This document shows positions 13,027-25,450 of a DNA stretch of 64,000 nucleotides, in pieces. Every line of letters begins with the position of its first letter. Positions within the stretch are counted from its first letter, which is position 1. Below the pieces are notes generated by a model. The model ran no database searches, was not told where the DNA came from, and saw only the letters and a list, made by a program, of their open reading frames with translations. Location of the stretch: the NCBI GenBank assembly GCA_964059195.1, contig CAXKWD010000005.1, positions 97,229,882-97,293,881 on the forward strand. The letters run 5' to 3'. Source of the stretch: Ectobius pallidus (lineage: Eukaryota; Arthropoda; Insecta; Blattodea; Ectobiidae). Made by a program: the position numbers and the translations under genes.

Positions 13027-13765
13027 GTAGTAGGCTACTTAATATTCCATGTGGGATCTGGAGTTTACTTTATCCATAAAAAAAGTAACACTTTTTAGGC
13101 TGTAGGCCTACCTTTGCCATAAAGCTGAAGAAAAATTAACCATATCCTCTCAAATAAAGAAAAAAATCCTTTATAAGATGGTTTTATTTTCCCTGAATAA
13201 GTGGACCTACGTGTTCTATATAATTGCCACATATGCATACATAACCTAGGCGTGCTTTATATGAATGGCTTGTTTCTGTCTCTCGAGATTGACTTGCATA
13301 GATGTTCTAATGGCATTGTAAGGTTATGTGTACATAATTTTGCAGAAGTACTGGAAGAACTTAGCTTTTTGATTTCTTTATTAATAATTATAATTAATAT
13401 AAGTTAATTAAATTAATATAATATCAATAATGATTGATTAGTAATAATCAGCCAAATGTTCCGTACATCTCCAAATCGAATAAAATTCCGTCATTCCCAA
13501 TTGCGTCTTGTAAGTAGAAAATAGAATTCTGATACGTATTGTACTCTACTGATTTGTACATTATAGATCTTTCTCTTTTGAACTCTTGTACAGTAAAAAT
13601 TAGTATGTAGCTTATACGTAATGAGCACTGCTTTAGAAAATGTAAATTTAAATGCATAACTCTTTCATGACTACATCTTTATTAAGGGCTAGTTGGAATG
13701 TAATAGGGCTTTCATTGACATGTTACTGTATTCCACCGTTCATATCTGTTGCGATTATTAGCCCA

Positions 13766-13790
13766 CAAAAAAAAATAAAATAAAATAAAA

Positions 13791-13820
<30 letters not shown>
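13766..13820. repeat. (AAAAT)n-(AAT)n microsatellite
   Basis: AAAAT units merge into about ten AAT units immediately upstream of the first copy of the internally repeated transposon family. Confidence 0.9.
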
Positions 13821-13821
<1 letters not shown>

Positions 13822-13871
13822 CTCTGGGTTGTGTAAGGGGAGTGTGGTCAGCTTGCATCAATTTAGTTATA

Positions 13872-14828
13872 TTATTAAGTGCCAGTATGGTACTTTATGA
13901 GATTGTGTGGTGGACGGGAAAATGTCTGTCCGTCCGTCCGTCCGTCAGTCCGTCCGTCCGTCAGTCCGTCCGTCCGTCCGTCCGTGTGTCTGTACGCGCG
14001 ATAACTCAAAAACGCTTGATCGTATTTTAATGAAACTTGGTACATACATTTATAATGTCCATGGGAAGAACCCTATTGAAATTGGACCAAATCGGTTGTC
14101 CAGTACCGGAGTAAAACCCAATTTAGTGTCTATTTTAAAAAAAGCCAAATCTCAAATACGCTATATCGGATATTCATAAAACTTGGTATACGCATTTTTA
14201 ATGTCTATGGGAAGACGTCTGTTGATATTGGACCAAATCGGTTGGCCGATACCGGAATAATGCCCAATTTAGTGCCTTTTTATGGTATTATATAGCAAAA
14301 GGTGCGATAACTCAAATACGCTTTATCGGATTTTCATGAAAATTGGTATATACATTTATAATGTTCGTGGCAAGAAGCCTACTTATTTTGGGCCAAATCG
14401 GTGGACCGGTACCAGAGTAACAACTAATTAAAGGTCACATTTTTTTAAAAATCATGTCTATACAACAATGTTGCATTTTTAATCATTTGGGGGCTTTGTC
14501 TGCAGTGCAGTCAGATGTTTGTTTACTTCGCTGATGTGGTTGTAAATAAGTACTACCAAATAGGCCTACTATACATGAATACTGTTATATACAGAAGGTA
14601 CATTACTGTGAAATAATTAGCGGAGTTATATGCCACTGAATTTTGTGAAATGTTGACGTATTTTAAGAATTTCAAGTTGTAATATATTTTGATTTGACAA
14701 ATAACACTATTTCTTCACATAAGCTTATCAAACTACATTGTCAAATTGACTGAGTTAACCGAATGGTAACATCTTGGATTCAACGAAAGCATACTGGCAC
14801 TTTGTTATATCAGTTTACCTGATTTTAT
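13872..14828 (+). mobile_element. Non-autonomous transposon, copy 1, with internal ~150-bp repeats
   Basis: Begins near TTATTAAGTGCCAGTATGG and ends near CATACTGGCACTTTGTTA, so AAGTGCCAGTATG is a terminal inverted repeat. After the start come GGGAAAATGTCTGTCCG and a CCGT microsatellite (about 13927-13985). Three diverged units of about 130-155 bp follow (about 13994, 14147 and 14303), each with ATAACTCAAA, CGTTT..ATGAAACTTGGTA-like, ACCAAATCGG and a TACCGGAGTAA-like block. The frame through the units (KLGTYIYNVHG and similar) is produced by the repetition and lacks any enzymatic motif. Related copies lie at 15340 and 17008. Confidence 0.75.
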
Positions 14829-15339
14829 TTATTATTATCACGGTACTAAATTGAAAATTTAGTTTGTTTCCAGGCAAGACAAGTTAATCTTTATGCTCAT
14901 CTTTATAAAATACCTTCTAAGTGTAAAAAACACCCTTTCAAAACGTGAAACAGACTTGCTGCCTAAGAAGCAATTCCTCAGTCATATCTATAGATTAAAG
15001 TAGTCTTTGACCGACTCAACTTTATAACTTATAATAGCCTATATACTTCTAATTTATAAATACAGCCTAATTCGTTAAATAGACTGAACGTAAATACAAT
15101 ATTGTAGACGACATGTTATAAAATTAGCGTTAGTAATGAATTGCAACACGATGTTTTTGCATTAATGCTAGACGAAAACATTTGGTGGGAAATATTTCAC
15201 GTCGATAATACGGATGTTTAATGTACCATATCCTTCGTGTGTGAATAATGTCGAAAGACGGACGTAGATGACGCAGCGGTCGGATGGTGCGCCTTAATAG
15301 GATGCAGCACCACAGAATAGAAATGATAGCATACAGATG

Positions 15340-16399
15340 TTTATTAAGTGCCAGTATGGTACTTTATGAGATTGTGTGTGGGGACGAAAAATGTCTGTCC
15401 GTCTGTCTGTCCGTCCGTCCGTGTGTCTGTACGCGCCATAACTCAAATACGCTTTTTCGAATTTTCATGAAACTTGGAAAACACATTTGTAATGTCCATG
15501 GGAAGAACCCTATTGATATTGAACCAAATCGGTTCACCGGTACCGGAGTAATGCCCAATTTAGTGCCTATTTTAATAGATTATGGCGCCTTTCTAATAGA
15601 AAGGCGCCATAACTCAAATACGCTCTATCGGATTTCCATGAAACTTGGTATACTCATTTATGACGTTCATGAGATGTGCCCTATTGAATTTGAACCTAAT
15701 CTGTTGACCGGTACCGGAGTAAACCCCAATTTAGTGTCTACTTTAAAGGCGCAATAACTCAAATACGCTTTATCGTATATTTATGAAACTTCGTATACGC
15801 ATTTATAATGTCCATGGGAAGACGTCTATTTATAATGGATAAAATCGGTTGACCTGTTTCGGAGTAATGCTCAATTTAGTGCCTATTTTATGGTAATATA
15901 CGTATTCGAAAGAATTTATAAAAAAAATGAAAATCAGTTATCTTGACAACACTGCCTATTGTTTTACTGGGATCTTATAAGGCCTTGGAAATTAAAATAC
16001 AGGTAGCTATGACAAAAAAAACTATTGATTTACATGCTCTTATCCAACTAGACTATTAAAATGACCCCGGTGGCCGAGATGGTAACGCTTTGGCCTTACA
16101 TTCTGGAGTCCATGGTTCAAAACCCAAAACCGGCCAATTTGAATTTTTTTTGGTATTTTTATGTGAGTGTGCGATTGTCGTAATATCACAAATCTGTACA
16201 GTTCAGGTGATGCTGGAAGATTTTAATCTCATTAAAAAAACTAGACCTTTGTTCTTCCGTAAGCCCTGCTTCATGAATAAATCTGGAGCTTAACTTGGAA
16301 ATCAATTTAAAAAACATATTCTGCATATCATAATTGCAGTCATGACTGATTAAACAAAAACATACTGGCACTTTGTTACATCAGTTTACCTGATTTTAT
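15340..16399 (+). mobile_element. Non-autonomous transposon, copy 2, with internal repeats
   Basis: Starts with the same TTATTAAGTGCCAGTATGG and finishes with CATACTGGCACTTTGTTACA followed by the shared CAGTTTACCTGATTTTAT. Contains a shorter CCGT/CTGT tract (15393-15420) and three or four internal repeat units starting near 15434, 15600 and 15748. Part of its 3' half (CTAGACCTTTGTTCTT, AAGCCCTGCTTCAT) is also found in copy 3. A tRNA-like SINE head at about 16062-16135 interrupts it and has no counterpart in copy 3, so it arrived later. Confidence 0.75.
16062..16135 (+). mobile_element. Degenerate tRNA-like SINE head
   Basis: CCCCGGTGGCCGAGATGGTAA resembles an A box (TGGCCGAGATGG) and ATGGTTCAAAACCC, about 35 bases downstream, resembles a B box. 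No complete cloverleaf can be folded, so it is more likely a SINE head than a tRNA gene. The 3' boundary is not visible. Confidence 0.45.
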
Positions 16400-16467
16400 A
16401 TCTTTTCAAGAGGTTACCTTTTTTGTGCAAACTCTGGGGTCTGATATTAACGTAAAATTAAATTAAA

Positions 16468-16672
16468 TTGGTTTATTTAGGAAAGTAGAGATAGGACCAT
16501 CAGATCTTCTCTTCCCTTCATCCAAGATTCCAAAAATTACAAAATTACAATACAAAAATTGCAAGGAAAACACAGTACGGAAAAGAAAATATTGAAATCA
16601 AAATTAGGACATAAAACTGCAATAATAATAAGAAAAATATTAATAATGTTACAATAAAACTAAAAACTAAAC
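16468..16672. repeat. Dispersed repeat (family B), copy 1
   Basis: TTTATTTAGGAAAGTAGAGATAGGACCATCAG and the following CTTCTC..CCC..CAAGATT..AATTACAATACAAAAATT order of blocks matches a second copy near 59283-59400. It looks like the 3' part of a retroelement. No coding sequence is left. Confidence 0.55.
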
Positions 16673-16675
16673 TTC

Positions 16676-16975
16676 ATTGCACTACATCCTTTTAAAGGAC
16701 TAAGCCTGTCATTCGAACGCTACGTCATCCGCCATAGGCAGATGCCATGTGGTCAGCATGCCTACTCCCACGGCTGTTTGATGGCGTATTGAACCGGAGC
16801 CACGATTTCTTTATCGAGTAGCTCCTCAGTTTGTGTCACGAGGCTGAGTGCACCCCTTTCCTGAATTCCCTACCTCAGAAAAATCCGAGGAGGTACAGGG
16901 GATCGAATCCAGACTGCGGATCCGTAGTCATCAATTCTCTCAACTAGACCAGACAGGTGGTCTGCAATAAAAATA
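16676..16975 (-). mobile_element. tRNA-derived SINE (family C), minus strand, copy 1
   Basis: On the minus strand the head reads CACCTGTCTGGTCTAGTTGAG (A-box-like) followed by GGATTCGATCCCC (B box). The body contains CTCAGCCTCGTGACACAAACTG and GAGCTACTC. The copy at 32596-32915 shares these landmarks (TAGCTCCTCAGTTTG, TCACGAGGCTGAGTGCACCC, CTCAGAAAAATCCGAGGAGG). A tRNA-derived SINE is well supported. A target duplication is not clear in the AAT-rich flanks. Confidence 0.75.
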
Positions 16976-17007
16976 CTAATCAATAATAATAATAATTTAA
17001 TAAAAAA

Positions 17008-17498
17008 TAAAATCAGGCTAACTGATGTAACAAAGTGCCAGAATGCGTTTGTTTAATCAATGATAATTGCAATTATGACATGCAGAAAATAAGTTTTATT
17101 TTATTTTTTTAAATCAGTTTCAGAGTTAAGCTCCAGATCGATTCATTAAGCAGGGCTTACTTAAGAACAAAGGTCTAGTTTGATAAGCATAATTATGTGA
17201 AGGAATATATGGGTAGTGTTATTTGACAAAGCTGTCTGTATTGAAACTTCCAAAGCCGTATATGATAAATTCTTTCTAATATGTTACCATAAAATAGGCA
17301 CTAAATTGAGCATTACTTCGGTACCGGTCAACCGATTTGGTCCAACATCAATAGGCTTCTTGCCATGGACGTTATAAATGCGTAACTAAACTTCATAAAA
17401 ATCCAGTAAAGCGTGTTACAGACACATACAGACAGACGGACAGACATTTTCCCGTCCCCCCACACAAACTCTTATCAGTATCATTCTGGTGCTTAATA
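17008..17498 (-). mobile_element. Non-autonomous transposon, copy 3, inverted and short
   Basis: Reverse-complement relative of the copies at 13872 and 15340. It has AAAATCAGGCTAACTGATGTAA then AAAGTGCCAGAATG at the left and CATTCTGGTGCTTAATAA at the right. Only one internal repeat unit is kept (about 17290-17410) and the CCGT tract is reduced to CTGTCTGT-like sequence. The family therefore varies in internal repeat number (about 1, 3 and 3-4). Confidence 0.7.
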
Positions 17499-17499
17499 A

Positions 17500-18408
17500 A
17501 AAATGGAATCTAACAATTATGATTTGAAATCAGTGTCGCGTGTTCTTATAACATAAGTCATACCCATTAGCAGTTTCATATCAAAGTTATAATTATTTAC
17601 GGCAGCTGTTCGCTAGAAACGCATAATTCAGCGTTGATGCTGGACATCGTCTGTTCGTCCTGAACTTGGGATGTTGGAGTGCTGGAAACGGAGCAGAAAG
17701 TCATGGTGGTGAAGCATTCTCTGGAGGATGAAAATGCCTGCTTAAGTTTGCTGGACTGAGACACAGCACTCAATTCTACCTTCACTTTTTCATACAAGGG
17801 TTAGCCATATTGATCGCCTTCGTATGCGTTAATTTACGGTGGTTTGTAATATGATCAGCCCATTGGAGGATTTCAGCACCCTCATTATTGTGTGTGCGAT
17901 ATAAATATATCATGAAATTTTCATCCCTTTCTGGGATTAACCATAATTAAATATATAGCTTAGAAAATATAAACTTAATAACTAGAAATGAAACCTAGAC
18001 ACATATTTCCAGTTCATAATTTGCAATACTCTCAGTTTCTTCGGTTATAATTGCACCCTTCCTTCTTGGCTGCAGTCGAGTTCAGAATGTGTGCTCAACC
18101 GCATTACCCCAGACCCTGCGAGCGGGGACGCGAAAGATAGGATTTTCTGTTATGCCTTCCAATTAGAATGTAGCTTTCGGAATTATAAATTTCACATGCA
18201 TTGCAGTCAGTATCAGTCGTAAAGGAATAACAGTCGTTAGGCTCCGTTATCGCTGCTGTGTATTAAGCAAAGCAGCAATTCACCAAGTTCTATTTTACCC
18301 AATTTACCAAAATATTAACAGCTTTAGCCTAATACCAATAATATTAAAGTTCTTTAAAAACTTAAAACTTTGTATTAATAAAATTTCAACAATGGAATTT
18401 TGAATATT
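17500..18408. other. No gene recognised
   Basis: Short frames only; a 66-codon minus-strand frame at about 17597-17797 has Ser/Thr-rich content but no splice context or known motif. No repeat resolved. Confidence 0.5.
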
Positions 18409-18419
18409 GAATCCTGGTC

Positions 18420-18865
18420 GTCCACCGCTGTGGCTCCGAGGATGCGTTCTACCCTCTCACGCAGCGGGCCCGGGTTCGATTCCTGGTCGGGATAAGTTAC
18501 AAGGTAGGGTTTTTCCTCACCTGTGAGACAAATGTCAGGTAACTTTAGGCCCTTGTGGTCCCCAGATATCATCTGGCCGTCATTATCATCTTCATCCCAT
18601 CCTCGCCTAGTTTGGAGTGATTGTGTGGGTGTGAATGGTGTGTCTCGTCCTATGTGTTCGTGTTGTCTCTGAGGTGGCCCCGGGATTGGGCTGATCACTC
18701 ATCCGGGGAGGCCCTCCATGTCCTTGTCTGGTCAAAAAAGTATGTGTGTGATCCAAAGATAATCCCTCTCCCGACAGGTCGCGGCCCTGTAAGGCCCGGG
18801 CGGTTTGTGTCGCTTAAATCCTAAAAGGGAGAGGTAAAACTCAGATAAAAAATGAAAGAAAGAAA
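18420..18865 (+). mobile_element. tRNA-derived SINE (family D) with target duplication
   Basis: Full-length-looking SINE. The tRNA-related head has GTGGCTCCGAGGATGCG (A-box-like) and GGGTTCGATTCCTGG (B box). A GC-rich body of about 330 bases follows, then a GAAA-repeat tail. An 11-bp direct repeat, GAATCCTGGTC, lies at 18409-18419 and 18866-18876 and marks the insertion. The overlapping frames of 107 and 67 codons are not genes. Confidence 0.85.
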
Positions 18866-18876
18866 GAATCCTGGTC

Positions 18877-20252
18877 AATGGTCCTATGATTTCTTTAATA
18901 TACGTTATTTTCATCTTAACCCTCAGATTACAGTACAGTGAAGTAATAAAAACATTACAGTAATTTCCCCATATACTCATATGAAAAACACTTTCCTTCT
19001 TTCGGACTCATATGTTCATATCTAGCACGATTTCTCATGGCTCTTTCGACTGAGTTCTAATCTTGTAGTTTTATAAATCTCTTGAAGTTCTGTAGTCTTC
19101 CCACTTAACATTGTAGCCAACATTTTGCACTGATTTTCATCCCACATTAACACAGAAAACACTTTCCTTCTTCCCTAGTCATCTCCAGTATGATCTTCGC
19201 AGTGTATCTTGCAACATCTTTCAGCGCCTTGATCGCTATGAAGAAAGTCAAAATCATTAAGGGGTACCCTGCATTTTAAATATTAAGACTCTCTTTTTAA
19301 AATACCACCCACTTTCTTACAGTATAAAGATGAGATTTCAATAAGAAATTTTGTTAGTTTTCATAATATAATAATGAATAAATTCATAGGAGTATAGTAA
19401 ATTTTTTTTTTAAATAAGGATTTGGGTACTGTTTGTCAGAAGGCTATGGAGTAAGATGGCAACATTGGAAAAATGTTATATTATTATTTATATGGTACTG
19501 TAGGCAGAGAAAGTATTGTGTTCGACCCCGAAATTCGAAGTGAAGATTTTAACATAAATACAAGTTTTGACGACCCTAAATCTAAAAATTATATTTTCAG
19601 AAACATGTATGTGTGTGTGTGAACAGTCTAGCTTGAGAATGAAAAGTAGTATAAAAACAATTTTATATTTGGGTTAGGTATCTTTTGGGGATGTGACATG
19701 CAGATTAGCGACGACTTTCTTTTTTAATGCCACTTTACATTAAGAAAATTTAATTTTACGCGATTTTCTCGAAAATTCTTCTAACGATTTTGTTTAAATT
19801 TTGTACATGAGGTGCTTATACTAAAGTCTAAAACTTTTATTTGAAACATTTGTTCGTAAACATTCTCTGAAGGGTAGTTGTAAGCTACCCACTGTTTTTA
19901 GAAACTCAGTCTTGCCTGGTGAACAATAATGCTTTGCATCAGATTGAAAGAACTGAATACGCAATTTTGTTTAAATTTCCTACATTAATTCTATAATATT
20001 CATTATAAGTTATATTATATTATATTATGTGGTAAATTATGTATTTTAAAAGTCAAAACTTTTAATTGGGTAGAGGAAGTTATGTGTATCTCAATGTTTT
20101 TTTTATCCGTTTTCTTCACTTGTGGCATATTTTCCTGTAGGCCTAAGTCAACGTTCTCTTGCATTGGAAGCGTAAATCACAAGGGGAAGCATTGTGGAAA
20201 CAAACTGTGCAAACGTTCTATTAAACAACAAGAAATAAGATTTTACTTCTGA
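18877..20252. other. No gene recognised
   Basis: AT-rich sequence with a short GT run near 19609-19620 and a TTATA-rich stretch near 20010. No supportable coding exon or repeat family. Confidence 0.55.
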
Positions 20253-21026
20253 GAGGTGCTTTTTGGGGTGTTCGTTTTTGCTGTTAGTTGTTTGAAATCT
20301 GGCTGATAATTATAATTGGTAAGCGCAGATAGCACCAGTTCACTTAAATGTTCATCAGTTAGTTCAGATCGATATTTAGATTTAATGAACTTAAGCGATC
20401 AGTACAGAAATTCAAACACATAAGTAGTCCCAAATATCGAGGTAAGTCTCGGAGCACACTCTTTTGTTAGTAGGTATTTCTCTTCTGGAAGTCTCTTCCA
20501 AAATTAAGTGGCCGAAACACCCCATCGTTTAAGTCCTTTTGGTCCTTCGTCCTTTTGCAGTTCCAGCAGCCCCAACTCTACTCCAACTGTAACCTTTGTA
20601 ATCGATGATGAAACAGGACAGCCATCGCCCACAACATCAAAAGGATTTTCCAGGAATGAAAATGAAAGTTTAAGTGTTCTCAGATCATTAAATCTGCCAT
20701 TGATTTCTTTAGCAAGACCAGACATTTTACACAAATAATAATCTGTTTCCACCTGAACGTCAGGAAGGCTTTCAGTAATTTTCTTCATCCATTTGAAATG
20801 AGCGAATGTTTTAGTCTCAAGGTCTTTCCGAAAGAGTCTTAATTTGCTCTGAAAACTAAATACACTCTGCGCTAAATCAGAAGTAAGTTTTTCACTTCCT
20901 CGTAATATATTTTGATTAAATGATATTAACTATAGCCTATACTTTTTAAAATCTGTATCATATTTACGCTTAGCTTGGTTTTTAAGAGCCGCATGCGGCT
21001 CGCGAACCTCGTTGTGGACACCCCTG
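20253..21026 (-). pseudogene. hAT transposase remnant with 5' terminal inverted repeat
   Basis: On the minus strand the sequence encodes, in order, FSFQSKLRLFRKDLETKT, then HFKWMKKI, YLCKMSGLAKEINGRF, RTLKLSFSFLENPF, GLLELQKDE and, after a break, YVFEFLY-stop-SLKFIKSKYRS and LTDEHLSELVLSALTNY. This is the C-terminal half of a hAT transposase of the ZBED/GTF2IRD2-like type, ending in the dimerisation region. Defects include a frame change around 20500 and an in-frame stop near 20420. The element's outer end is recognisable as GGACACCCCTG at 21016-21026, a hAT-like terminus. The N-terminal zinc finger and most of the catalytic domain are deleted between terminus and fragment. Non-functional. 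Confidence 0.8.
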
Positions 21027-23008
21027 CACTAGACTATAGGAAGCTAAATTGAATAACGATTTTCAGTGATTCCCTTTGTTATGTAGCTGGATATAAGGAT
21101 AGGATTAATAAACCAGATTTCGCGGAAGATGGTTCCGGAAGTATCTCTTGTCCGGGAGTTCACATCTCGGCCGAACCGCCCACATAGAGCAATATGAACT
21201 CTTTCGAGGGGGAAGAAAACAGGTTTGCACTTCTTTGTTGGCTTTACACACTAGCCATACATTGTACCCATGATGTCAGTGACCACTGTAATCCAAGCAT
21301 TTTGTCTTTTGCGGTATTTGTGTGGTGTTGGTAAGTTGTTTCTAACACTAAATAACATTTTAAATGCCCCAATTGCATAATGCAATACCAACATATTTTT
21401 AAAATAATTACTGATACAGATTAGTAAATCTAGAATTAACGTTGCTGCTGCTACCCAAAGATTTAATATTCTTTGCCTTACGCCTATTATTAAACTGACA
21501 GTAATGGATAGTGGTAGCAGTAGTGTTAATTTACTAATAAGTTAGTCCTTTTAAATTCCAACACAATTTTTCACCCCAACTGGAGCTTCTGAATTCAGTA
21601 ATCACTTTAAATGGTAGGAACCCTAATCCACAAGAACCGAAGTTTGAAGTCTTATTATGAAATTTATAAACACTAATCGCCCAAGCGGACAGCTTCCGCA
21701 AATATTCTCACTAAGTAGTCTATATGTGTTATAAATGGCATATTAGGAGAACAAAGTATTAGATTTTTATGCATTTAAAAAAGTCTTACTTTTTAAAATA
21801 AAAATCAAATATGTATAATTAGTGTACTTAACAAACGAATTCCCTTTGTTGACAGACAAAACAACAGAAATTACACATTATTTTTTTATTGATTTCTATC
21901 GAAGCTCATTGTACATAACTTACAAACTCCCTTGGTTATATACGTGTTTTAATTTATTTCTGACCTTTTCTTCTTGAGTTTATTTAAACTGTGGGACTAC
22001 AGATATTTATATTTTGTACATTTGTCAATATGTTTTGATATTTAACCACAAATTATCTTAAATCAGTTTTAAGCTAATAAGTTAATTGGACTGATGATTG
22101 GTAGCCGTGGAACTATCACAAATATGTTCATGGACTTCTGCAGATCGTTCTGCCTAAACCAACATCTGTATTATGAAATAAGTCTTCTCGTATTGAGGGA
22201 CTCTGTACAGATCATGCTTAACCATTTATATAGTCACTCTCCTACATAATGCAGGCTGTATTTAAAGTACATACTTTATTTCATTTTCTTGTAGCGTGTT
22301 TTTCTAGGATTAATGTTTTCATATGTTTCACAGTTTGCATACTGTTTTATTTTCTTTCATTTCGTTGATTTCGTTGTACTACATATCATTTTACTGTGGA
22401 TTTTTTCCTGTTTGTTTAATTGAAATGGTATTCTTTGTGTTTGCAATCTGAAGTGACAGAAAGAAATTAAAATAATAATCATCGTATCGCATCGTTCATA
22501 AAAGTAGCAAACGAGGTGCTAATGTATTCCTAAGAGAAGGCTTTACTGCATTTTTTCAGTTTTCAGATTTTTATATCAGTTGATGTTTCACTGTCTTGAT
22601 TTTGTTGTTGATATATTGCCAGTGATACTATTTTTGTTTTTTCTTTGTTTCAGGTAAGTTTGGTTTCTCCTTGAATCTTATTGATGTTACCGTGTGATCC
22701 TTCATTCTGTAAGTAACTTCTCGCCAGTATTACAATACTTATCAGCAGTACGATTTACTGAATCGTTCCGACTGCGTTTGGCGAATCCTCAACCTTATTT
22801 TTCTAATTTGTGTTAGTATTATGTTATCATCACCACCACCATCCCCTGAATGTATTAAAATACGAGTCGGCCTCTGTGGTAATGCTGGTTAGACTTTTAA
22901 ATGTGTCAGTCCCATGTCCGTAGATTTACTGGCTTGTAAAAGCAATGGTGCAAAGTGGGATGGAATATTTTGTCTTTAACTGGATTTATCTCTTCTTATA
23001 CACCCGGA
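21027..23008. other. No gene recognised
   Basis: Unique-looking AT-rich DNA. Near 22870-22920 a GGCCTCTGTGGTAATGCTGG stretch vaguely resembles a decayed SINE head, too weak to call. Confidence 0.5.
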
Positions 23009-23106
23009 ACGAGTTGGGCTGTAGGATTAATATGTCGAGAATTTATTGGAGACGAGTTGGGCTATAGGAATAACGCACCGAAATTTACGCTGGGACGAGT
23101 CTGGCG
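23009..23106. repeat. 43-bp tandem duplication
   Basis: Two adjacent 43-bp units begin with ACGAGTTGGGCTGTAGGA and ACGAGTTGGGCTATAGGA, followed by the start of a third (ACGAGTCTGG). The second halves have diverged more than the first halves. Confidence 0.7.
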
Positions 23107-24600
23107 ATTCTGAGACGCCCTTCAGGGCGAGATTGTTTGTAATTAAAAGCTCCTCTGAATAATAGTTAAAGAAATTGAGCAGTCACTTCTAATCAATCTG
23201 CAGTAAATCCGTGGATGTTTAGATGTTTAAAAAGTTCGAAGATGTAATATACAGATTTTTCAACCTAAGACCCCTAAAAGCTTACACATAATCTGTGTTC
23301 TCATTTGTATCAAGAATTAAAATTTATATAAGGCGAAACGGTAATTTATGCCGCGCACAGGTTTTCTTTCCACTGAATAATAAAAGTCCCTTGCACCAAA
23401 CATAATATGTCACAACTATAAACAACAAAATAATAATTCATAATAAAAAAAGACCCTTGCAGCAAAAATCATATTTCACATTTAGAGGAGTGGGAGTGGA
23501 AAACTCATGCGCGGCATAAAATACCTTTTTCGCCAAAGCCTGTAATGAAGCATGACATGTGACAATCATAGGTGATCCTCAGCCAGGTTTTCCAAGTGCA
23601 AGTGATGAACGTCCGGTAGGTTTACCGGATTTCCAAGACAAACTATAGTGGCTGCAGGTTGCCAATAATTGCCAACATTATAGTGCATTTGAATTCTATA
23701 GTTCTTCTGTCCATGACGGTAGTAGATCTGGTCACGATGTCCCCGTATATATTCAGGAATTACTTTTATTTGGCACCTCTAGGTTAGTGTAAACGTTACC
23801 GTCCCTTATTTCTAGATGAAAAATTAGGAAACAGTTTACTGTTTATGTGGTATTGTTTCAACCAAGCATGACGTTTTGTGCAACCACTATGAAAATTTAA
23901 CATTTTAAAAAAGCTTAGCCTAATTGAATTTTAACATTTTCACTTTGTATCAAATTGAAACTATTTAATAATTATATGCAAATATTCTTAATTGAAAGAG
24001 TATTTTCCAAGCGACTGAAATCAAAGTGGTAACAGTGAAGTGGCATAATACACTAATTACTAGTTCCATAATGTCCAACTTTTACTTCGTGTGTCTCGTG
24101 TTAGAATTCTACTTTTAATTCAAGGGGTCTAAAAATGAATTTAATGATTTTTCCTTTGCTTGACAAATCTGAATAACTCTGGAACAGTTACTTTTCAGTA
24201 AATTACATTATACTATAGCGTTGAGTTCGCCGTCTACAAGAGTTTACGAGGCAATTGCCCATTTATATCCCGAAACCTGCATATCAAAAGTTGAACTAAA
24301 ATGCAGTAATTCTTATGCTTTGTTTATCTATTAATAGGTTACTGATTTAAATTTCGCTGATGTTTCTGTACTTCTGTAACGTAAAATCGTCAACTGTTAG
24401 ATCGCACCCCCTTTTTAACACGTAACCAGTGGTGTAGCCTGAAAATAATTTCGGGCTCCCCGGAAAATTTTTACATATTGAACTAATGAAAATAACATTT
24501 TAAGCTATTTTAGCACTGAAAAACTAGTTAGCAAATTGTTTACTACACTCTAAGATATGCCATCTTAAACAAGCAACCGTTACCTAAGTTATACTTATTA

Positions 24601-25450
24601 AACTAGGGCTCGGACTTTTAGGTAAATACATTTTTTTTTTTTGCTATTAATTATGATTTCTGGACTTTGTTAAAGTTCCGGTTGTGACCTTTGGATTCAA
24701 AATACTAAGTTGCATATCACATAAAAAATATATTTTCGGTATTTCTTATTTTAATAAATATTTTTGATACTTAATTTTTTTTTACATATTTTACCACATA
24801 TAGAGAAATGAATATTTTGCGCAATGTTTTCAATGTGTTGCGTTGTTATGTTGAGTCAGACAATAAATCAAGGCTGATATTTTCCTTACTAGTCCAAATT
24901 CCTATTTCCTCTCACACTGCAGTACTAAGTTGGAAACAACAAAACAATTGTTGACAGAATCAATAAAAGAAATCAAACACATTGAAAACAAACTTAACAA
25001 AATCAGTGGTTCAAAATCAAACCAAATTAAAGAAAAATTCCTGTCATGCCTAAATAAGAATGAAGTGTTACAAGTGTTGCGCAAGATTTCAGATATTTTA
25101 ATGGGTAACTTGGAGCATATGGAACATCAGAGTGTCAATGACATTGCTTGTTGCAAATATGCAAGATTAACATCCTGCGATATTGAACGTATATTTTCAA
25201 GATACAAGGTTAGTCTCTGTTCCGTGAAAATCGTCACAGCTTTAAGATGCACAACTTAAGATCTACTTTTGTTGTTCACTGCAACAGTTCTACACTTGCT
25301 GACTTGAATGACTAGATGAGTACTTCTGTAAATATTGGTTAAATAAGTTAATTAAAATATTTTCATATTTTTTAAACATATTTTCGACTTTTTAACCACA
25401 TAAGAAATAAATATTTTCGTTTTGATAAGCACCTGAAAGTCCGAGCCCTA
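24601..25450 (+). mobile_element. hAT-like element, deleted, with terminal inverted repeats
   Basis: The termini are TAGGGCTCGGACTTT at 24604-24618 and its perfect complement at 25436-25450. A 7-bp direct repeat CTTATTA lies next to the ends (24594-24600 and 25451-25457). An internal open frame from 24930 has the hAT C-terminal signature, so the element derives from an autonomous hAT by internal deletion. Its length of about 850 bp is far below that of a complete hAT. Confidence 0.8.
24930..25313 (+). pseudogene. hAT transposase C-terminal fragment, frameshifted
   Basis: The frame encodes a basic helical stretch and then NDIACCKYARLTSCDIERIF and SRYK, matching the hAT C-terminal dimerisation motif (YA..TS.D.ER.FS.YK). 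Immediately afterwards the reading frame shifts; the continuation HSFKMHNLRST then FVVHCN is found at about 25232-25290. Everything upstream of the C-terminus is missing. The 109-codon frame is therefore not an active gene. Confidence 0.75.

Noticed and set aside
13907..14179. Open frames over the CCGT tract and ~150-bp repeats (also 15284-15757)
   Set aside because: The frame is forced by the repeat period and the microsatellite; no domain or splice context.
18375..18698. 107-codon minus-strand frame
   Set aside because: Lies wholly within a tRNA-derived SINE with target duplication.
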